Below are positions 25,730 through 36,698 of a DNA stretch of 64,000 nucleotides, one piece after another (position 1 is the first letter of the stretch; each line of letters starts with the position of its first letter). The notes beneath the pieces were generated by a model, which saw nothing but the letters and a program-made list of their open reading frames with translations, did not search any database and was not told where the DNA came from. Source of the stretch: an uncultured Sphingopyxis sp. (GTDB lineage: Bacteria; Pseudomonadota; Alphaproteobacteria; Sphingomonadales; Sphingomonadaceae); contig CALMYE010000002.1 of assembly GCA_937873425.1 (NCBI GenBank), forward strand, positions 1 through 64,000. The letters are read 5' to 3'. Made by a program: the position numbers and the translations under genes.

Positions 25730-26346
25730 CGGGCAAGACACAGCAACGCGGGCGCGAGACCCGCGACCGGATCGTCGAGGCCGCGATCCGTATCCTCGCC
25801 CGCGCGGGCGCGCAGGCGATCACGCACCGCGCCGCGGCGCAGGAAGCGGGGGTTTCGCTCGCGCTCACCACCTATCATTTCGCGTCGCGCGACGACATTC
25901 TGCGGCAGGTCTACGACCGTCTCTACGAAGGCGAGCTGCAGCGTTTTCGCGAAATCTATCGCACCGCGCGTACCGAGGATCATTCTGAGACCGAGATCAT
26001 CGACTATGTCTCGACACAGGTCATCCGCGAGGCGACCGAGTTCCGCGAGGATTCGATCGCGGGTTTCGAGTTGCTGACTGAGGCCTTTCGCCGCCGCGAG
26101 CTGGGCGAAGCGGCGCTCGCCGTGTTCGACGAGAAGATGCAATTCTGGTCGAAGACGATGGCGACGATGGGATCTGACGATGCCGAGCTCGACGCGCAGC
26201 TGATGCTGTGCACGTCGCTCGGCAGTTTCCTGATCCTGATGGCGCGTGGGCGGCTCGATTCGGACCTCGCGGCGACGCGCCGCAAGATCCAGTATGACGT
26301 GCACTCGCTCTTTTCCGCCTTCCCGCCGGTGGAAGGAAAGGGCTAG
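25726..26346 (+). CDS. TetR-family transcriptional regulator (second of two)
   Basis: This 206-residue protein is a paralogue of the preceding regulator. Its HTH reads ETRDRIVEAAIRILARAG, then THRAAAQEAGVSLALTTYHF. The start overlaps the first gene's stop (ATGA), so the pair is translationally coupled. Tandem, overlapping TetR genes may form a heterodimer or sense two pathway intermediates. The stop is convergent with the hydrolase gene, overlapping by four bases. Confidence 0.9.
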   Translation: MTGKTQQRGRETRDRIVEAAIRILARAGAQAITHRAAAQEAGVSLALTTYHFASRDDILRQVYDRLYEGELQRFREIYRTARTEDHSETEIIDYVSTQVIREATEFREDSIAGFELLTEAFRRRELGEAALAVFDEKMQFWSKTMATMGSDDAELDAQLMLCTSLGSFLILMARGRLDSDLAATRRKIQYDVHSLFSAFPPVEGKG

Positions 26347-27257
26347 CGGCCGATGTGCTTCACGCACGCGGCAAAGATATCGTCCCAATTCTCGACGTTG
26401 AAATGCCCCTTGCCGGGGACCATGTGCAGCTCGGCGCCTGGAATATGGTCGGCGAGAAAGCGGCCCATGCGCTGCGGCACGAAAATATCCTCCTCGCCGA
26501 GCCAGATATATGTCGGCACCTTCACTTCGCCGATGTCGAAATCCCATTCGCGAAAGGCGATCATCGCCTCATAGGCACCGCCGCGGCCGCCTTGGCGAAA
26601 GGCCTCCAATTCCATGCGGCGGAAATTGGCAAGGAAACGCGGGTCCTGCATCACCGCCTTGTCGGCGGGCGGCACCGAAGCTTCCATGATGCGGAAGAAG
26701 AGCGCGGGCCAATATTTCGCCATCCAGCCGAGCGGAGCGAAGGAAGCGCGCATGATCCACGGCATTCGCCGCGAAATGTTGGCATAGAAGCGGTCGAGCC
26801 GGTTGAGCCCCGCCATGATCTCGGGCGACGCAACCGGCCCCCACGGCCCGAGAGCGCCGACGAATCTGAGCCGCGCCGGATCGATGAATGCGCCGCAGGC
26901 GAAGAGGTGCGGACCCGCGCCCGAATGGCCCGCGACCCCAAAGGCACCGATCCCGAGCCGGTTCGCAAGCGCGACGATGTCGCGCGGCCAGTCGCGGAAG
27001 CGACGGCCCGGCTGGAAGCTCGACTGGCCAAAGCCGGGGCGGTCGGTCGCGATCAGCCGCAGCCCGTATTTGCGCGCGGCGGGATCGGCGAGCGCAGCCT
27101 CGAGCCGGCTGCTCGGTGTGCCGTTGAAATAGAAGACCGGAAAACCGTCGGCCTGACCCCAGTTCAGATAAGCGAGGTCGCGCCCGTCGGGCAGCCGCGT
27201 GAGTTCGTATTCCGCGCTGCGGTCGATGTCGGGGAGCGGCGGCGGATCGACAGCCAT
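26343..27257 (-). CDS. alpha/beta hydrolase
   Basis: This 304-residue cytosolic hydrolase has the nucleophile elbow GHSGAG with Ser112, an oxyanion region around YFNGTPSSR, Asp in LGEEDIFVP and a late His in PGKGHFNVEN. It probably cleaves an ester, amide or C-C bond of the substrate. It lies 74 bases downstream of the TonB receptor on the same strand and is likely cotranscribed with it, since no operator copy precedes it. The substrate is unknown. Confidence 0.88.
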   Translation of the reverse strand: MAVDPPPLPDIDRSAEYELTRLPDGRDLAYLNWGQADGFPVFYFNGTPSSRLEAALADPAARKYGLRLIATDRPGFGQSSFQPGRRFRDWPRDIVALANRLGIGAFGVAGHSGAGPHLFACGAFIDPARLRFVGALGPWGPVASPEIMAGLNRLDRFYANISRRMPWIMRASFAPLGWMAKYWPALFFRIMEASVPPADKAVMQDPRFLANFRRMELEAFRQGGRGGAYEAMIAFREWDFDIGEVKVPTYIWLGEEDIFVPQRMGRFLADHIPGAELHMVPGKGHFNVENWDDIFAACVKHIGR

Positions 27258-27331
27258 TCGAACGTCCTGAAAAAGACGGGAGGGACCGGCGAATCAAGCA
27301 ACCGGCCCCTCCCAGTCGTGCCTGCAAGGAG

Positions 27332-29671
27332 CTAGTAGCGGAAACCGACGGTCACGCCGACCGACCGCGGCTCTCCGTAACGTCGCAGGCGATAACCAAG
27401 GAAGCTGGAGAGGTCGACGACCTTGGTGATATATTCCTCGTCGAAGAGGTTGCGCGCCCAGGCCGAAAGCGACCAGCGCCCGTCCGCGGTTTCGAAGGTC
27501 AGTGACGCGTTGATCAGGTCTCGCGTCCCCGCTTTCACGAGCGGATCGTTCGTGACGTTCATATACTCGTCCGACCGGTGACTCCATTCGGGCCGGAAGG
27601 TCAGCGTGTCGCCGCTCGGGAATTCGGCAATGAAACTCGGCGCGAGCGAGGCCGTGAAGGTCGGCGCGCGCGGGAAGCGATTGCCCGACAGATCGCCGAG
27701 CGCGCCGGCGTTCAGGCGGATGAATTTGCTGTCCTGCAGCCCGAAATTGCCGTCGAGGCGGAAGTTGCGTGACGGGGTCAGCACGAACTCGGCCTCGATC
27801 CCGGTTGCCTTCGACTTGCCCGAGTTGAAGATCTCGACGAACAGCCCGGCGGGGCTGAGCGACGCGACTTCGACCTGCTGGTCGCTGTAGCGATAATGAT
27901 ACGCGGCGACGTTGAGGCGCAGCAGTCGGTCGAGGATATCCGCCTTGAAACCCACCTCGTAGGAGGTCAGCGTTTCCGGACCGAACGAGCTGATTCCCGT
28001 CGCGTTGGGCGGGTTCGATGAGAAGCCGCCCTCGCGGAAGCCGCGGCTCCACTTGGCGTAGATGAGCCACGCCGCGCTTGGTTCCCAGGTCAGGCCGACG
28101 TGCGGAGTGAAGCGCGAGAAGCGCCGTTCCTGCACCCCAAAGCTGTTGCCGAGATCGACGAGTAGCACCCCCACCGGCAGCTCGTCGAATCGGTTGCCGC
28201 CATTGTAGATGGGGTTGGTCGCATCACCGAGCTCGGCGCGCGACACCGGGCGGCTGAAATCGACGTCGGTGCGCGTCCAGCGGCCGCCGGCTTCGAGACG
28301 CAGCTGCTCGGTGAGCGCGAAGCTCGCATGGCCGAAGAGCGAATAGCTGTCGGTCCTGATGTCGACGACGGTGCGCGTGATGCCGCCGCCGAGCAGGCCG
28401 GGACCGACCCCACCGCTCAGCGGATAGCCGAGGTCGCGCTCGACACCGAGGATGTCGTTCGCCGCGTCCTGCTGCCCCTTCTTCTTATAGTAGAAGGCGC
28501 CGGCGACGAGGTTCAGCCGCTCGGTGTCGTAATGGAGGCGCAGTTCTTGGCTGAAGCTCTTCTCGCGCACCTCGATGAACTGCTGGAAGATGTTGACGGG
28601 GGTGCCGTCGATATCGCTGAGATCATCGAGATAGTTCGACCGGCGATATCCCGTGATCGATACCAGCCGCACGTCGTCGCCCTTCCACGTCCCGGTCAGG
28701 GAGCCGCCCCAGTTGATCGACCGCTCGAAATTCTTCGAATTGTAGGAGACCGCGTGAACGTCGCCGTCGGTATCGGTATAGGCGCCCGCGACCGGTCCGA
28801 GGAAGGCCGACAGATCGGGACTCGCCCCGTCCTCGACATTATAGCCCGGATAGGTCGTCTCGTCGCGGCCATAGTCGCCGGCGAGCACGAACTCGATGCG
28901 ATCGCTCGGCGTGAAGAGCAAAGAACCGCGCGCCGCGAAGCTTTCGAGTCCGTCGGTGTCGCGCGCGCTGTCCTCGGTATTGGGCAGCGGCGCGGCGAAG
29001 AGATTCTTCACATAGCCGTCGCGCCGCAAATAGGTGCCGCCGATCCGCACTGCGAACAGGTCGCGCGCGATCGGGCCACTGATCGAGCCTGAAACCTGCG
29101 CGCGGTCGAAGCTGCCGTAGCTGCCAGTAAGCTTTGCCGACAATTCTTCGGACGGGCGCTGCGAAATGACGTTGATCACGCCGCCGATCGTGTTGCGACC
29201 GTAGAGCGTGCCCTGCGGCCCGCGCAAAATCTCGACGCGTTCGATGTCGAGGACGCTGAAGAGATTGGCGCCCGCGGCATTCAGATAGACGCCGTCGATA
29301 TAGATGCCCGTCGCGGGATTGTTCGAGATCGCGCTGTCGGTCGCGCCGGTGAGGCCGATGCCGCGCAGCGAGGGTATGGTGAAGCCTGCATTGGTGAGCG
29401 AGTCCGAGGAGAAGTTCGGGACCGACGCCGCGATGTCGGTATAGTTGACCGCGCCCATGCGCTCGAGATCCTTGCCCTGGAAGGCGGTGACCGCGATCGG
29501 CACATCCTGCAGCGACTGTTCGCGTAGCATGGCGGTGACGATGATTTCGTCATCGGCGGTGCCGTTCGCCGGCGACGACGACTGCGCCTGCGCGCCGCCT
29601 GCCGCCATCAGTCCGATGCAACTGAGCGCCAAGCTGGTGCCATTTCTCATATAGGCTTTGATACTCCCCAC
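27332..29671 (-). CDS. TonB-dependent outer-membrane receptor
   Basis: This 779-residue receptor has a signal peptide (ALSCIGLMAAGGAQA) and a plug domain opening with DDEIIVTAMLREQSLQDVPI. It then has TLYGRNTIGGVINVIS and a 22-strand barrel ending in an aromatic, VGVTVGFRY. It imports a large or hydrophobic substrate across the outer membrane. The start is GTG, supported by GGGAGGGAAAT just upstream; the first ATG is seven codons later. It is divergent from the BASS transporter gene, and the weak operator copy is 78 bases upstream. Confidence 0.93.
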   Translation of the reverse strand: MGSIKAYMRNGTSLALSCIGLMAAGGAQAQSSSPANGTADDEIIVTAMLREQSLQDVPIAVTAFQGKDLERMGAVNYTDIAASVPNFSSDSLTNAGFTIPSLRGIGLTGATDSAISNNPATGIYIDGVYLNAAGANLFSVLDIERVEILRGPQGTLYGRNTIGGVINVISQRPSEELSAKLTGSYGSFDRAQVSGSISGPIARDLFAVRIGGTYLRRDGYVKNLFAAPLPNTEDSARDTDGLESFAARGSLLFTPSDRIEFVLAGDYGRDETTYPGYNVEDGASPDLSAFLGPVAGAYTDTDGDVHAVSYNSKNFERSINWGGSLTGTWKGDDVRLVSITGYRRSNYLDDLSDIDGTPVNIFQQFIEVREKSFSQELRLHYDTERLNLVAGAFYYKKKGQQDAANDILGVERDLGYPLSGGVGPGLLGGGITRTVVDIRTDSYSLFGHASFALTEQLRLEAGGRWTRTDVDFSRPVSRAELGDATNPIYNGGNRFDELPVGVLLVDLGNSFGVQERRFSRFTPHVGLTWEPSAAWLIYAKWSRGFREGGFSSNPPNATGISSFGPETLTSYEVGFKADILDRLLRLNVAAYHYRYSDQQVEVASLSPAGLFVEIFNSGKSKATGIEAEFVLTPSRNFRLDGNFGLQDSKFIRLNAGALGDLSGNRFPRAPTFTASLAPSFIAEFPSGDTLTFRPEWSHRSDEYMNVTNDPLVKAGTRDLINASLTFETADGRWSLSAWARNLFDEEYITKVVDLSSFLGYRLRRYGEPRSVGVTVGFRY

Positions 29672-29748
29672 ATTTCCCTCCCATGGGCTGTTGTTTTACC
29701 GGCGTCCGCATCCATGTGCGCCGACTTTCCGCTTTGCTAAATCACAAA

Positions 29749-29764
29749 CTGCACATATGTCAAG
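29749..29764. promoter_or_regulatory. weak operator copy at the TonB-receptor promoter
   Basis: CTGCACATATGTCAAG keeps the ACATATGT centre of the cluster operator but loses several GTAC half-site bases (11 of 16 match the perfect copy at 33234). It is 78 bases upstream of the receptor start. It may be a low-affinity site or chance. Confidence 0.4.
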
Positions 29765-29910
29765 TTTAAGCGTTGCGGATTGTTGGAGGTCAATCCGACC
29801 GCCCCTAGTTGCAGAATAAGATATCGTATTATCAATGGTTTGCTTTCAAGTCCGGCAACGCTTCTGCCGCGCCAGCAGTGAGACATCGCCGGGCTATCGC
29901 GAATTCCTTG

Positions 29911-29926
29911 CTATACATTTGTACTA
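29911..29926. promoter_or_regulatory. catabolic-regulon operator, BASS transporter promoter
   Basis: The minus strand reads TAGTACAAATGTATAG, one base from the GTAC-N4-GTAC form. It lies 53 bases before the BASS transporter ATG, in the divergent gap with the TonB receptor. It belongs to the motif set at 25027, 33234 and 44345. Confidence 0.7.
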
Positions 29927-29978
29927 ATTTATTGCAGGCAGCGATTCGAAACCATCAATCACAGGGGAGGCCTCGCCC

Positions 29979-30851
29979 ATGCACGACATCATGACCCAGA
30001 TTCTCCTGCCGCTCGGGCTGTTCCTGATCATGTTCGGCATGGGGCTGGCGCTGCGCTGGGACGATTTCACGCGCGTGTTCCAGATGCCACGGCCCTTCGT
30101 AGTCGGCACGGCGTCGATCCTGCTGCTGATCCCGGGGGTCGGCTTCGCGGTCGCCGCCGCCTTCGGCCTGCAAGGGGAACTCGCGGTCGGGCTCATCCTC
30201 GTCGCCGCTTGCCCGGGCGGCATGTTCTCCAACCTGATGACCGACTATGCGAAGGGCAATGTCGCGCTGTCGATCACTCTCACCGCGATCGTCAGCATGG
30301 TCGCGGTGCTGACCATTCCCTTCTGGGCCGGGCTTGCGCTCGAACAATATCTCGCCGACAATACCGAAATCCGGCTGCCGTTCCTCGATACCGTCGTCCC
30401 GCTCGTCCTGTTTGTGCTGCTTCCCGTCGCGCTCGGCATGCTTGCCGCGGCGAAGGCGACGCGCTGGGCCGACCGCTTCGGCCCCGCAGTGAAGAATGTC
30501 GCCGCGCTGCTGGTGCTGACGATGATGATCTATATCGCGGCGACGCAGAAGTCGGAGACGGTCGCCGAGCTGCCGGTGCTGATCGCCGCGGTCGTCACGC
30601 TCAACCTGCTCTCGATCGCGATCGCCGTCATCGTCTCGCTGCTCACACGGCTCCAGCGGCAGGACGTCATCTCGGTCATCATGGAACATGCGGTGCGGCA
30701 GGAAGGCACCGGCATCTACATCGCCGCGACCCTGATCGGGAGCAGCACGATGGCGCTCCCCCTGCTACTTAACTCGGGCGTCGGGATGACCGCCGCGGTC
30801 GTGGTTGTCGCACTGAATCGTCGCCGGCAGCGGCGCGAGGCGGCCGCCTGA
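29979..30851 (+). CDS. bile acid:sodium symporter (BASS) family transporter
   Basis: This 290-residue inner-membrane protein has about nine or ten spans and no signal peptide. The family core VAACPGGMFSNLMTDYAKGN is visible at about residues 71-90, with a second crossover region near EHAVRQEGTGIYIA. BASS proteins carry bile acids, pantoate or other organic acids with sodium. Next to a TonB receptor and beta-oxidation genes, it probably imports the pathway acid. It is followed 7 bases later by the GPH/MFS transporter. Confidence 0.9.
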   Translation: MHDIMTQILLPLGLFLIMFGMGLALRWDDFTRVFQMPRPFVVGTASILLLIPGVGFAVAAAFGLQGELAVGLILVAACPGGMFSNLMTDYAKGNVALSITLTAIVSMVAVLTIPFWAGLALEQYLADNTEIRLPFLDTVVPLVLFVLLPVALGMLAAAKATRWADRFGPAVKNVAALLVLTMMIYIAATQKSETVAELPVLIAAVVTLNLLSIAIAVIVSLLTRLQRQDVISVIMEHAVRQEGTGIYIAATLIGSSTMALPLLLNSGVGMTAAVVVVALNRRRQRREAAA

Positions 30852-30858
30852 GCCGGCC

Positions 30859-32325
30859 ATGCAACAGGATGGAATGACGTTGGAAGAGGATTGCCCGGCG
30901 CTGCCCGCCGCACCGCCGCTCGGCATCGCGCGGAAGACCGCTTACGGCCTCGGGCAGATGGCCGAAGGGATCGTGACGATCGTGTTCATGATCTACCTGC
31001 TCTTCTACTATAATCAGGTGCTGGGGCTATCGGGCAGCGCGACCGGTCTCGCGCTGTTCGCGGCGCTGCTGATCGACTCGGTCGCCGATCCGCTAATGGG
31101 CGCGATCTCGGACCATACGCGGTCGCGATGGGGGCGCCGCCACCCCTATATGTATCTGGCCGTCCTGCCGCTGCCGCTCTGCTTCTACCTGCTGTTCGTG
31201 CCGCCGGCGGGGCTCGGCCAGACGGAGCTTTTCCTCTGGCTGCTCGCCTTCGCGGTACTCTCTCGACTCGCGCTGACGATCTTCTTCGTGCCGCATCTCG
31301 CGCTCGGCGCCGAGCTTTCGAACGACTATCGCGTCCGCAACCAAATCGTTGCCTATCGCCAGTTCTTCGCGATGCTCGGCTATCTCGTCGCGCTGGTCAT
31401 CGGCTTCGGCTTTTTCTTCGTCGCAAGCCCGGGCATTGCCAACGGACAGATGAACCCGGAGGTCTATGGCCCCTATGCGGCGACCATGGCGCTGGTCATG
31501 GCGCTGGGGATGCTGATCAGCGCAGCGGGAACGCACCGCTGCATCCCCCATCTCCGCCACGACGAAGCGCCGGGCGATGCGCAGCGCGCGCCCTTCTGGC
31601 GCGACAGCCTCGACACGCTGCGCAACCCGTCGTTCCGCATCCTGATGATCGGATTGCTGATCTTCTATGTCGGCTTCGGCGTCCGGACGAGCCTCAGCCT
31701 CCACCTCCTCACCCATTATTGGGCGCTCGGCCCCGACGCGATCGAACTCGTCACCATCGCGTCGATCCTCGCGCTGATCGCGGGCATCGTCGTCTGGGCC
31801 GTGGCCGGACAATGGATCGAAAAGCGCACCGGCTTCATCCTCGGCTTCGTGGGCTGGATCGTTCTAACGGCCTGGCCCGTGCTGCAGACGCTCGCTGGCT
31901 TCTATCCGCCCGCAGGAGCCCTCGGTCATGTGGGCATCCTGCTGTGGACCGGCGTTTTCGCCAGCCTGTTCGGCGCCGCCACGAACATATTCGCGGGATC
32001 GATGATCGCCGACTGCATCGACGAGCATGAGCTCTTGACCGGCCGCCGGCAGGAAGGCGCCTTCTTCGGCGTCTTTACCGTCGCCGCCAAGGCGACCACC
32101 GGGCTCGGCACCTGGATCGGTGGTCTCGCGCTCGACCTCATCGGCTTTCCCGCGAACGCAAAGCCGGGGACGGTGAGCGAGGCGGCCTTGTTCGACCTGG
32201 GGCTGCTGACCGGACCCGTGCTGATTACTGGCGGCCTCGCGGCGCTGATCTTCCTCCGCCGCTATTCCATCTCGCGGCAGCGGCTTGCCGAGATCCAGGC
32301 CGCGCTGCGAGAGCGCCCCGCCTAG
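30859..32325 (+). CDS. GPH/MFS-type cation symporter
   Basis: This 488-residue, 12-span permease has the GPH-family signature SVADPLMGAISDHTRSRWGR between spans 2 and 3. MFS_2/MelB-like features continue in the second half (DCIDEHELLTGRRQEGAFFG). GPH relatives import sugars and, in sphingomonads, various organic compounds. It is the second gene of the BASS operon, and its stop overlaps the convergent enoyl-CoA hydratase stop by four bases. ATG 30874 is an alternative start with a slightly better site. Confidence 0.9.
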   Translation: MQQDGMTLEEDCPALPAAPPLGIARKTAYGLGQMAEGIVTIVFMIYLLFYYNQVLGLSGSATGLALFAALLIDSVADPLMGAISDHTRSRWGRRHPYMYLAVLPLPLCFYLLFVPPAGLGQTELFLWLLAFAVLSRLALTIFFVPHLALGAELSNDYRVRNQIVAYRQFFAMLGYLVALVIGFGFFFVASPGIANGQMNPEVYGPYAATMALVMALGMLISAAGTHRCIPHLRHDEAPGDAQRAPFWRDSLDTLRNPSFRILMIGLLIFYVGFGVRTSLSLHLLTHYWALGPDAIELVTIASILALIAGIVVWAVAGQWIEKRTGFILGFVGWIVLTAWPVLQTLAGFYPPAGALGHVGILLWTGVFASLFGAATNIFAGSMIADCIDEHELLTGRRQEGAFFGVFTVAAKATTGLGTWIGGLALDLIGFPANAKPGTVSEAALFDLGLLTGPVLITGGLAALIFLRRYSISRQRLAEIQAALRERPA

Positions 32326-33170
32326 CTCGCGGGTTTAAGCGATACGCCGCTCGGGTCGACGACATAGCCGAACTTCAGCTGGTTGTGCGCATGTGCGACC
32401 TGGTGATAGCCGAAGGCGACCTTCATCGCCGCGTCGCGCCCCTGCGCATCCTGCGCGGCGTTCACCGCCTCCTTGGCGAGCTTGAGCGCGAAGATCGGCT
32501 TGGCGGCAATGCGCCGCGCCATCGCGAGCGCCTCGCCCTTCAGCGCGTCGAGCGGCACGACCTTGTTGACCATGCCGAGTTGGCGCGCCGCCTCTGCGTC
32601 TAGCCAGTCGGCAGTGAACAGCAGTTCCTTCGCCTTGCGCACACCGAGCTCCCACGGATGGCCGAAATATTCGACCCCGCCGACCCCCATCGCGACCGTA
32701 TTGTCCTGGAACATCGCATTGTCGGCGGCGATGATGATGTCGCACGGCCAGGCGAGCATCAGCCCGCCCGCGATGCACGCGCCCTGCACCGCCGCGATCG
32801 TCGGCTTGGGCAAGTTGCGCCAGCGTTCGCAGAGGCCAACAAAAATCTCCTTCTCGCGCGTCAGCAGCGGCGAGGCACCGCCGTCGCCGTAGCCCGCCCA
32901 GGTCCCAACGGTGCGATAATCGGCCATCGCCGCGAAGAATTCCTCCATCGACGCCGCCTCGCGCAGATCATGCCCCGCCGAAAAATGCGGGCCGTTCGCG
33001 GCAAGGATGATCACCTTGACGTCTTCGTCCTGCGCCGCGCGGTCGAAGGCATCGTTGAGCGCGTAGAGCAGCGCGGTGTTCTGCGCGTTGCGCGCCTCAG
33101 GCCGGTTAAGCGTGATCAGGGCAATCGCTTCCTCGGCGATCTCATACAAAATCGGCGCTTCGTCGCTCAT
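32322..33170 (-). CDS. enoyl-CoA hydratase/isomerase family protein
   Basis: This 282-residue crotonase-fold enzyme hydrates a 2-enoyl-CoA. The oxyanion-hole segments are GPHFSAGHDLREA (about 77-89) and GACIAGGLMLAWPCD. The start is the ATG with GGAGAGATGCG upstream; an ATG 43 codons earlier would read through the promoter and the operator. It is divergent from the thiolase gene and shares the perfect operator at 33234-33249. Confidence 0.9.
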   Translation of the reverse strand: MSDEAPILYEIAEEAIALITLNRPEARNAQNTALLYALNDAFDRAAQDEDVKVIILAANGPHFSAGHDLREAASMEEFFAAMADYRTVGTWAGYGDGGASPLLTREKEIFVGLCERWRNLPKPTIAAVQGACIAGGLMLAWPCDIIIAADNAMFQDNTVAMGVGGVEYFGHPWELGVRKAKELLFTADWLDAEAARQLGMVNKVVPLDALKGEALAMARRIAAKPIFALKLAKEAVNAAQDAQGRDAAMKVAFGYHQVAHAHNQLKFGYVVDPSGVSLKPAS

Positions 33171-33233
33171 CGCATCTCTCCAGTTCTTGTGAGCCCATCG
33201 AATAGGCTTGACTCGAACAGGCGTCAATGGAAA

Positions 33234-33249
33234 TAGTACATATGTACAG
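33234..33249. promoter_or_regulatory. catabolic-regulon operator, perfect copy
   Basis: TAGTACATATGTACAG contains the perfect 12-bp palindrome GTACATATGTAC. It lies in the divergent gap between the enoyl-CoA hydratase and the thiolase operon, 65 bases upstream of the thiolase ATG. One protein bound here could control both directions. Confidence 0.8.
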
Positions 33250-33313
33250 TTTATCGAATCACGGATGCACGCGATATGGCTTCGCGGCGTCCCCAACATT
33301 CAGCGGGGAGAGT

Positions 33314-34519
<1,206 letters not shown>

Positions 34520-34544
34520 CGCGGCTCCATCGGGACAATCGGAC

Positions 34545-36698
34545 ATGATCGAATACAGCATCGACGGCGACAGCATCGCGACCATCGCCTGGAACCTGCC
34601 AAATAAGGGCACAAATGTGCTGAATAAAGAATCGATGGCCGCCTTTTGCAGCGCGGTGAACAAGGCGGTCGCCGATCCGGCGGTCAGCGGAATCATCATC
34701 GCGTCGCACAAGCGCGACTTCATCGCCGGCGCCGACCTTGCGATGCTGCAACGCTTCGCCGACGGGGAGATCGACGACGCCGAGCGGTTCTACGCATTCT
34801 CGCTCGCGGGCGACGGCATGAACGCCACGCTGCGGCGGCTCGAGACCTGCGGCAAGCCCGTCGTCGCAGCGATCAACGGCACCGCGCTCGGCGGGGGCTT
34901 CGAAATCTGCCTTGCGTGCCACCACCGCGTCGTGGTCGACGACCCGGCGATCCAACTCGGACTGCCCGAAGCGACGCTCGGCCTGCTCCCCGCAACCGGC
35001 GGCACACAGCGGCTCGGACGCCTGATCGGCTGGCAGCCCGCCGCCGACCTGCTGCTCACCGGCCGCCGCCTCGCCCCTGCAGACGCGGCGAAGATAGGGA
35101 TCGTCGACGATGTCGTGCCAACGGACGATCTGCTCGCCGCCGCGCGGCGCTGGATCGCGGCCAGTCCGCAGGCATCTCAGCCGTGGGACCGAAAAGGCTA
35201 TCGCGTCCCCGGCGAGGATTTCTACAGCCCCACCGGGCAAGCGGCGATGACGGCGCTGATCACTAGGGTGCATGTCGCGACGCAGGGGCTGCAGCCCGCG
35301 CAGATCGCGATCCTGCGCTGCCTGCACGACGGGCTGCGGACGTCGATCGACACGGGGCTGCGCGTCGAGTGCCGCGAATTCTATGCGCTGCTAAAGTGCC
35401 CTGAGGCGGGCAATATGATCCGAAGCCTTTTCTTCAACATGCAGAAGGCGCGCAAGCTCGGCGGACGGCCCGAAGGCGTCGCGCGCAAGCGATTTGCCAA
35501 GGTCGGCGTACTCGGCGCCGGGATGATGGGCGCGGGTATCGCCTGCGCAACCGCGCACGCGGGAATCGACGTGATATTGCTCGACCGCACGCCCGAAATC
35601 GCGGCACGGGGCAAGGCCTATTCCGAAGGCGTGGCCGCAAAGGCCGTCGCGAAGGGGGCGATGGGCGAGGATGATGCGACCGCGCTGCTGGGCCGCATCC
35701 ACCCGACAAGCGACTATGCCGATCTCGCCGGATGCGATCTGGTCATCGAGGCGGTGTTCGAGGATCGGGCTATCAAGGCCGACGTCACCGCCAAGGCCGA
35801 GGCGATCATACCGGCCGACGCGATCTTCGGCACCAACACCTCGACGCTGCCGATCGGCGGCCTCGCGGAAGCGTCGATCCGTCCGGCGCAGTTCATCGGC
35901 ATCCATTTCTTCTCGCCGGTCGATCGCATGGACCTAGTCGAAATCATCTGCGGCGCAGGGACCGATGCGCAGACACTCGCGCATACGCTCGATTATGTGC
36001 AGCAAATCGGCAAGATCCCGATCGTCGTGAACGACCATCGCGGTTTCTATACCTCGCGCGTCTTCGGTACCTACACGCGCGAGGCGGCGGCGATGCTCGA
36101 GGAAGGGCTGCCCCCGGCGCTGATCGAGAATCTCGGCCGCGCAACGGGCATGCCCGTGCCGCCGCTCGCGCTGCTTGACGAGATATCGCTCGACCTCGTG
36201 CTCCACGTCCGCCGCCAGACGGCGACCGACCTCGGTGCCGATTTCGAGCCCGAACCGATCGACCGGTTGTCGGCAAAGATGGTCGAAGGTCTCGACCGGC
36301 CGGGGCGCAAGGCGGGGCGCGGCTTCTATGACTATGGCGAAGGCGGCAAGCGGCTGTGGGACGCCCTGCCCGCGCATTTCCCGGTCGCCAACTCCGACCT
36401 CGACCATGACACGATCAAGCGCCGTTTCCTCTACATCCAAGCGCTTGAGACCGCGCGCTGCGTCGAGGAAGGCGTGATCAGCGACGCGGGCGACGCCGAT
36501 ATCGGCGCGATCCTCGGCTGGGGTTTTCCCGCGCATCTCGGCGGCCCGCTGGCGCTGATCGACACCGTTGGCGCCGCGCGCTTCGTCGCCGAATGCGACG
36601 ACCTCGCCGAAAGCTGCGGACCGCGCTTCGAGCCGTCGACGCTGCTCCGCCGCATGGCGGAGAGCGGCAAACTTTTCCATGCAAGGACCAGTCAATGA
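34545..36698 (+). CDS. FadJ/FadB-like bifunctional enoyl-CoA hydratase / 3-hydroxyacyl-CoA dehydrogenase
   Basis: This 717-residue fusion has an N-terminal crotonase domain (about 1-190: [14 protein letters not shown] and [18 protein letters not shown]). The C-terminal NAD-binding dehydrogenase starts near residue 320 ([18 protein letters not shown]) and includes the family motif [14 protein letters not shown]. It hydrates and oxidises acyl-CoA intermediates. Its stop overlaps the start of the SDR gene (ATGA), showing translational coupling within the beta-oxidation operon. Confidence 0.93.
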   Translation: MIEYSIDGDSIATIAWNLPNKGTNVLNKESMAAFCSAVNKAVADPAVSGIIIASHKRDFIAGADLAMLQRFADGEIDDAERFYAFSLAGDGMNATLRRLETCGKPVVAAINGTALGGGFEICLACHHRVVVDDPAIQLGLPEATLGLLPATGGTQRLGRLIGWQPAADLLLTGRRLAPADAAKIGIVDDVVPTDDLLAAARRWIAASPQASQPWDRKGYRVPGEDFYSPTGQAAMTALITRVHVATQGLQPAQIAILRCLHDGLRTSIDTGLRVECREFYALLKCPEAGNMIRSLFFNMQKARKLGGRPEGVARKRFAKVGVLGAGMMGAGIACATAHAGIDVILLDRTPEIAARGKAYSEGVAAKAVAKGAMGEDDATALLGRIHPTSDYADLAGCDLVIEAVFEDRAIKADVTAKAEAIIPADAIFGTNTSTLPIGGLAEASIRPAQFIGIHFFSPVDRMDLVEIICGAGTDAQTLAHTLDYVQQIGKIPIVVNDHRGFYTSRVFGTYTREAAAMLEEGLPPALIENLGRATGMPVPPLALLDEISLDLVLHVRRQTATDLGADFEPEPIDRLSAKMVEGLDRPGRKAGRGFYDYGEGGKRLWDALPAHFPVANSDLDHDTIKRRFLYIQALETARCVEEGVISDAGDADIGAILGWGFPAHLGGPLALIDTVGAARFVAECDDLAESCGPRFEPSTLLRRMAESGKLFHARTSQ

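Noticed and set aside
23594..29671. Fumonisin-degradation (fum) cluster of Sphingopyxis
   Set aside because: A class III aminotransferase, TonB receptor and regulators are shared themes, but no large type-B carboxylesterase (FumD-like) and no FumF/G/H alcohol or aldehyde dehydrogenases are present, and the beta-oxidation set is unlike that cluster.
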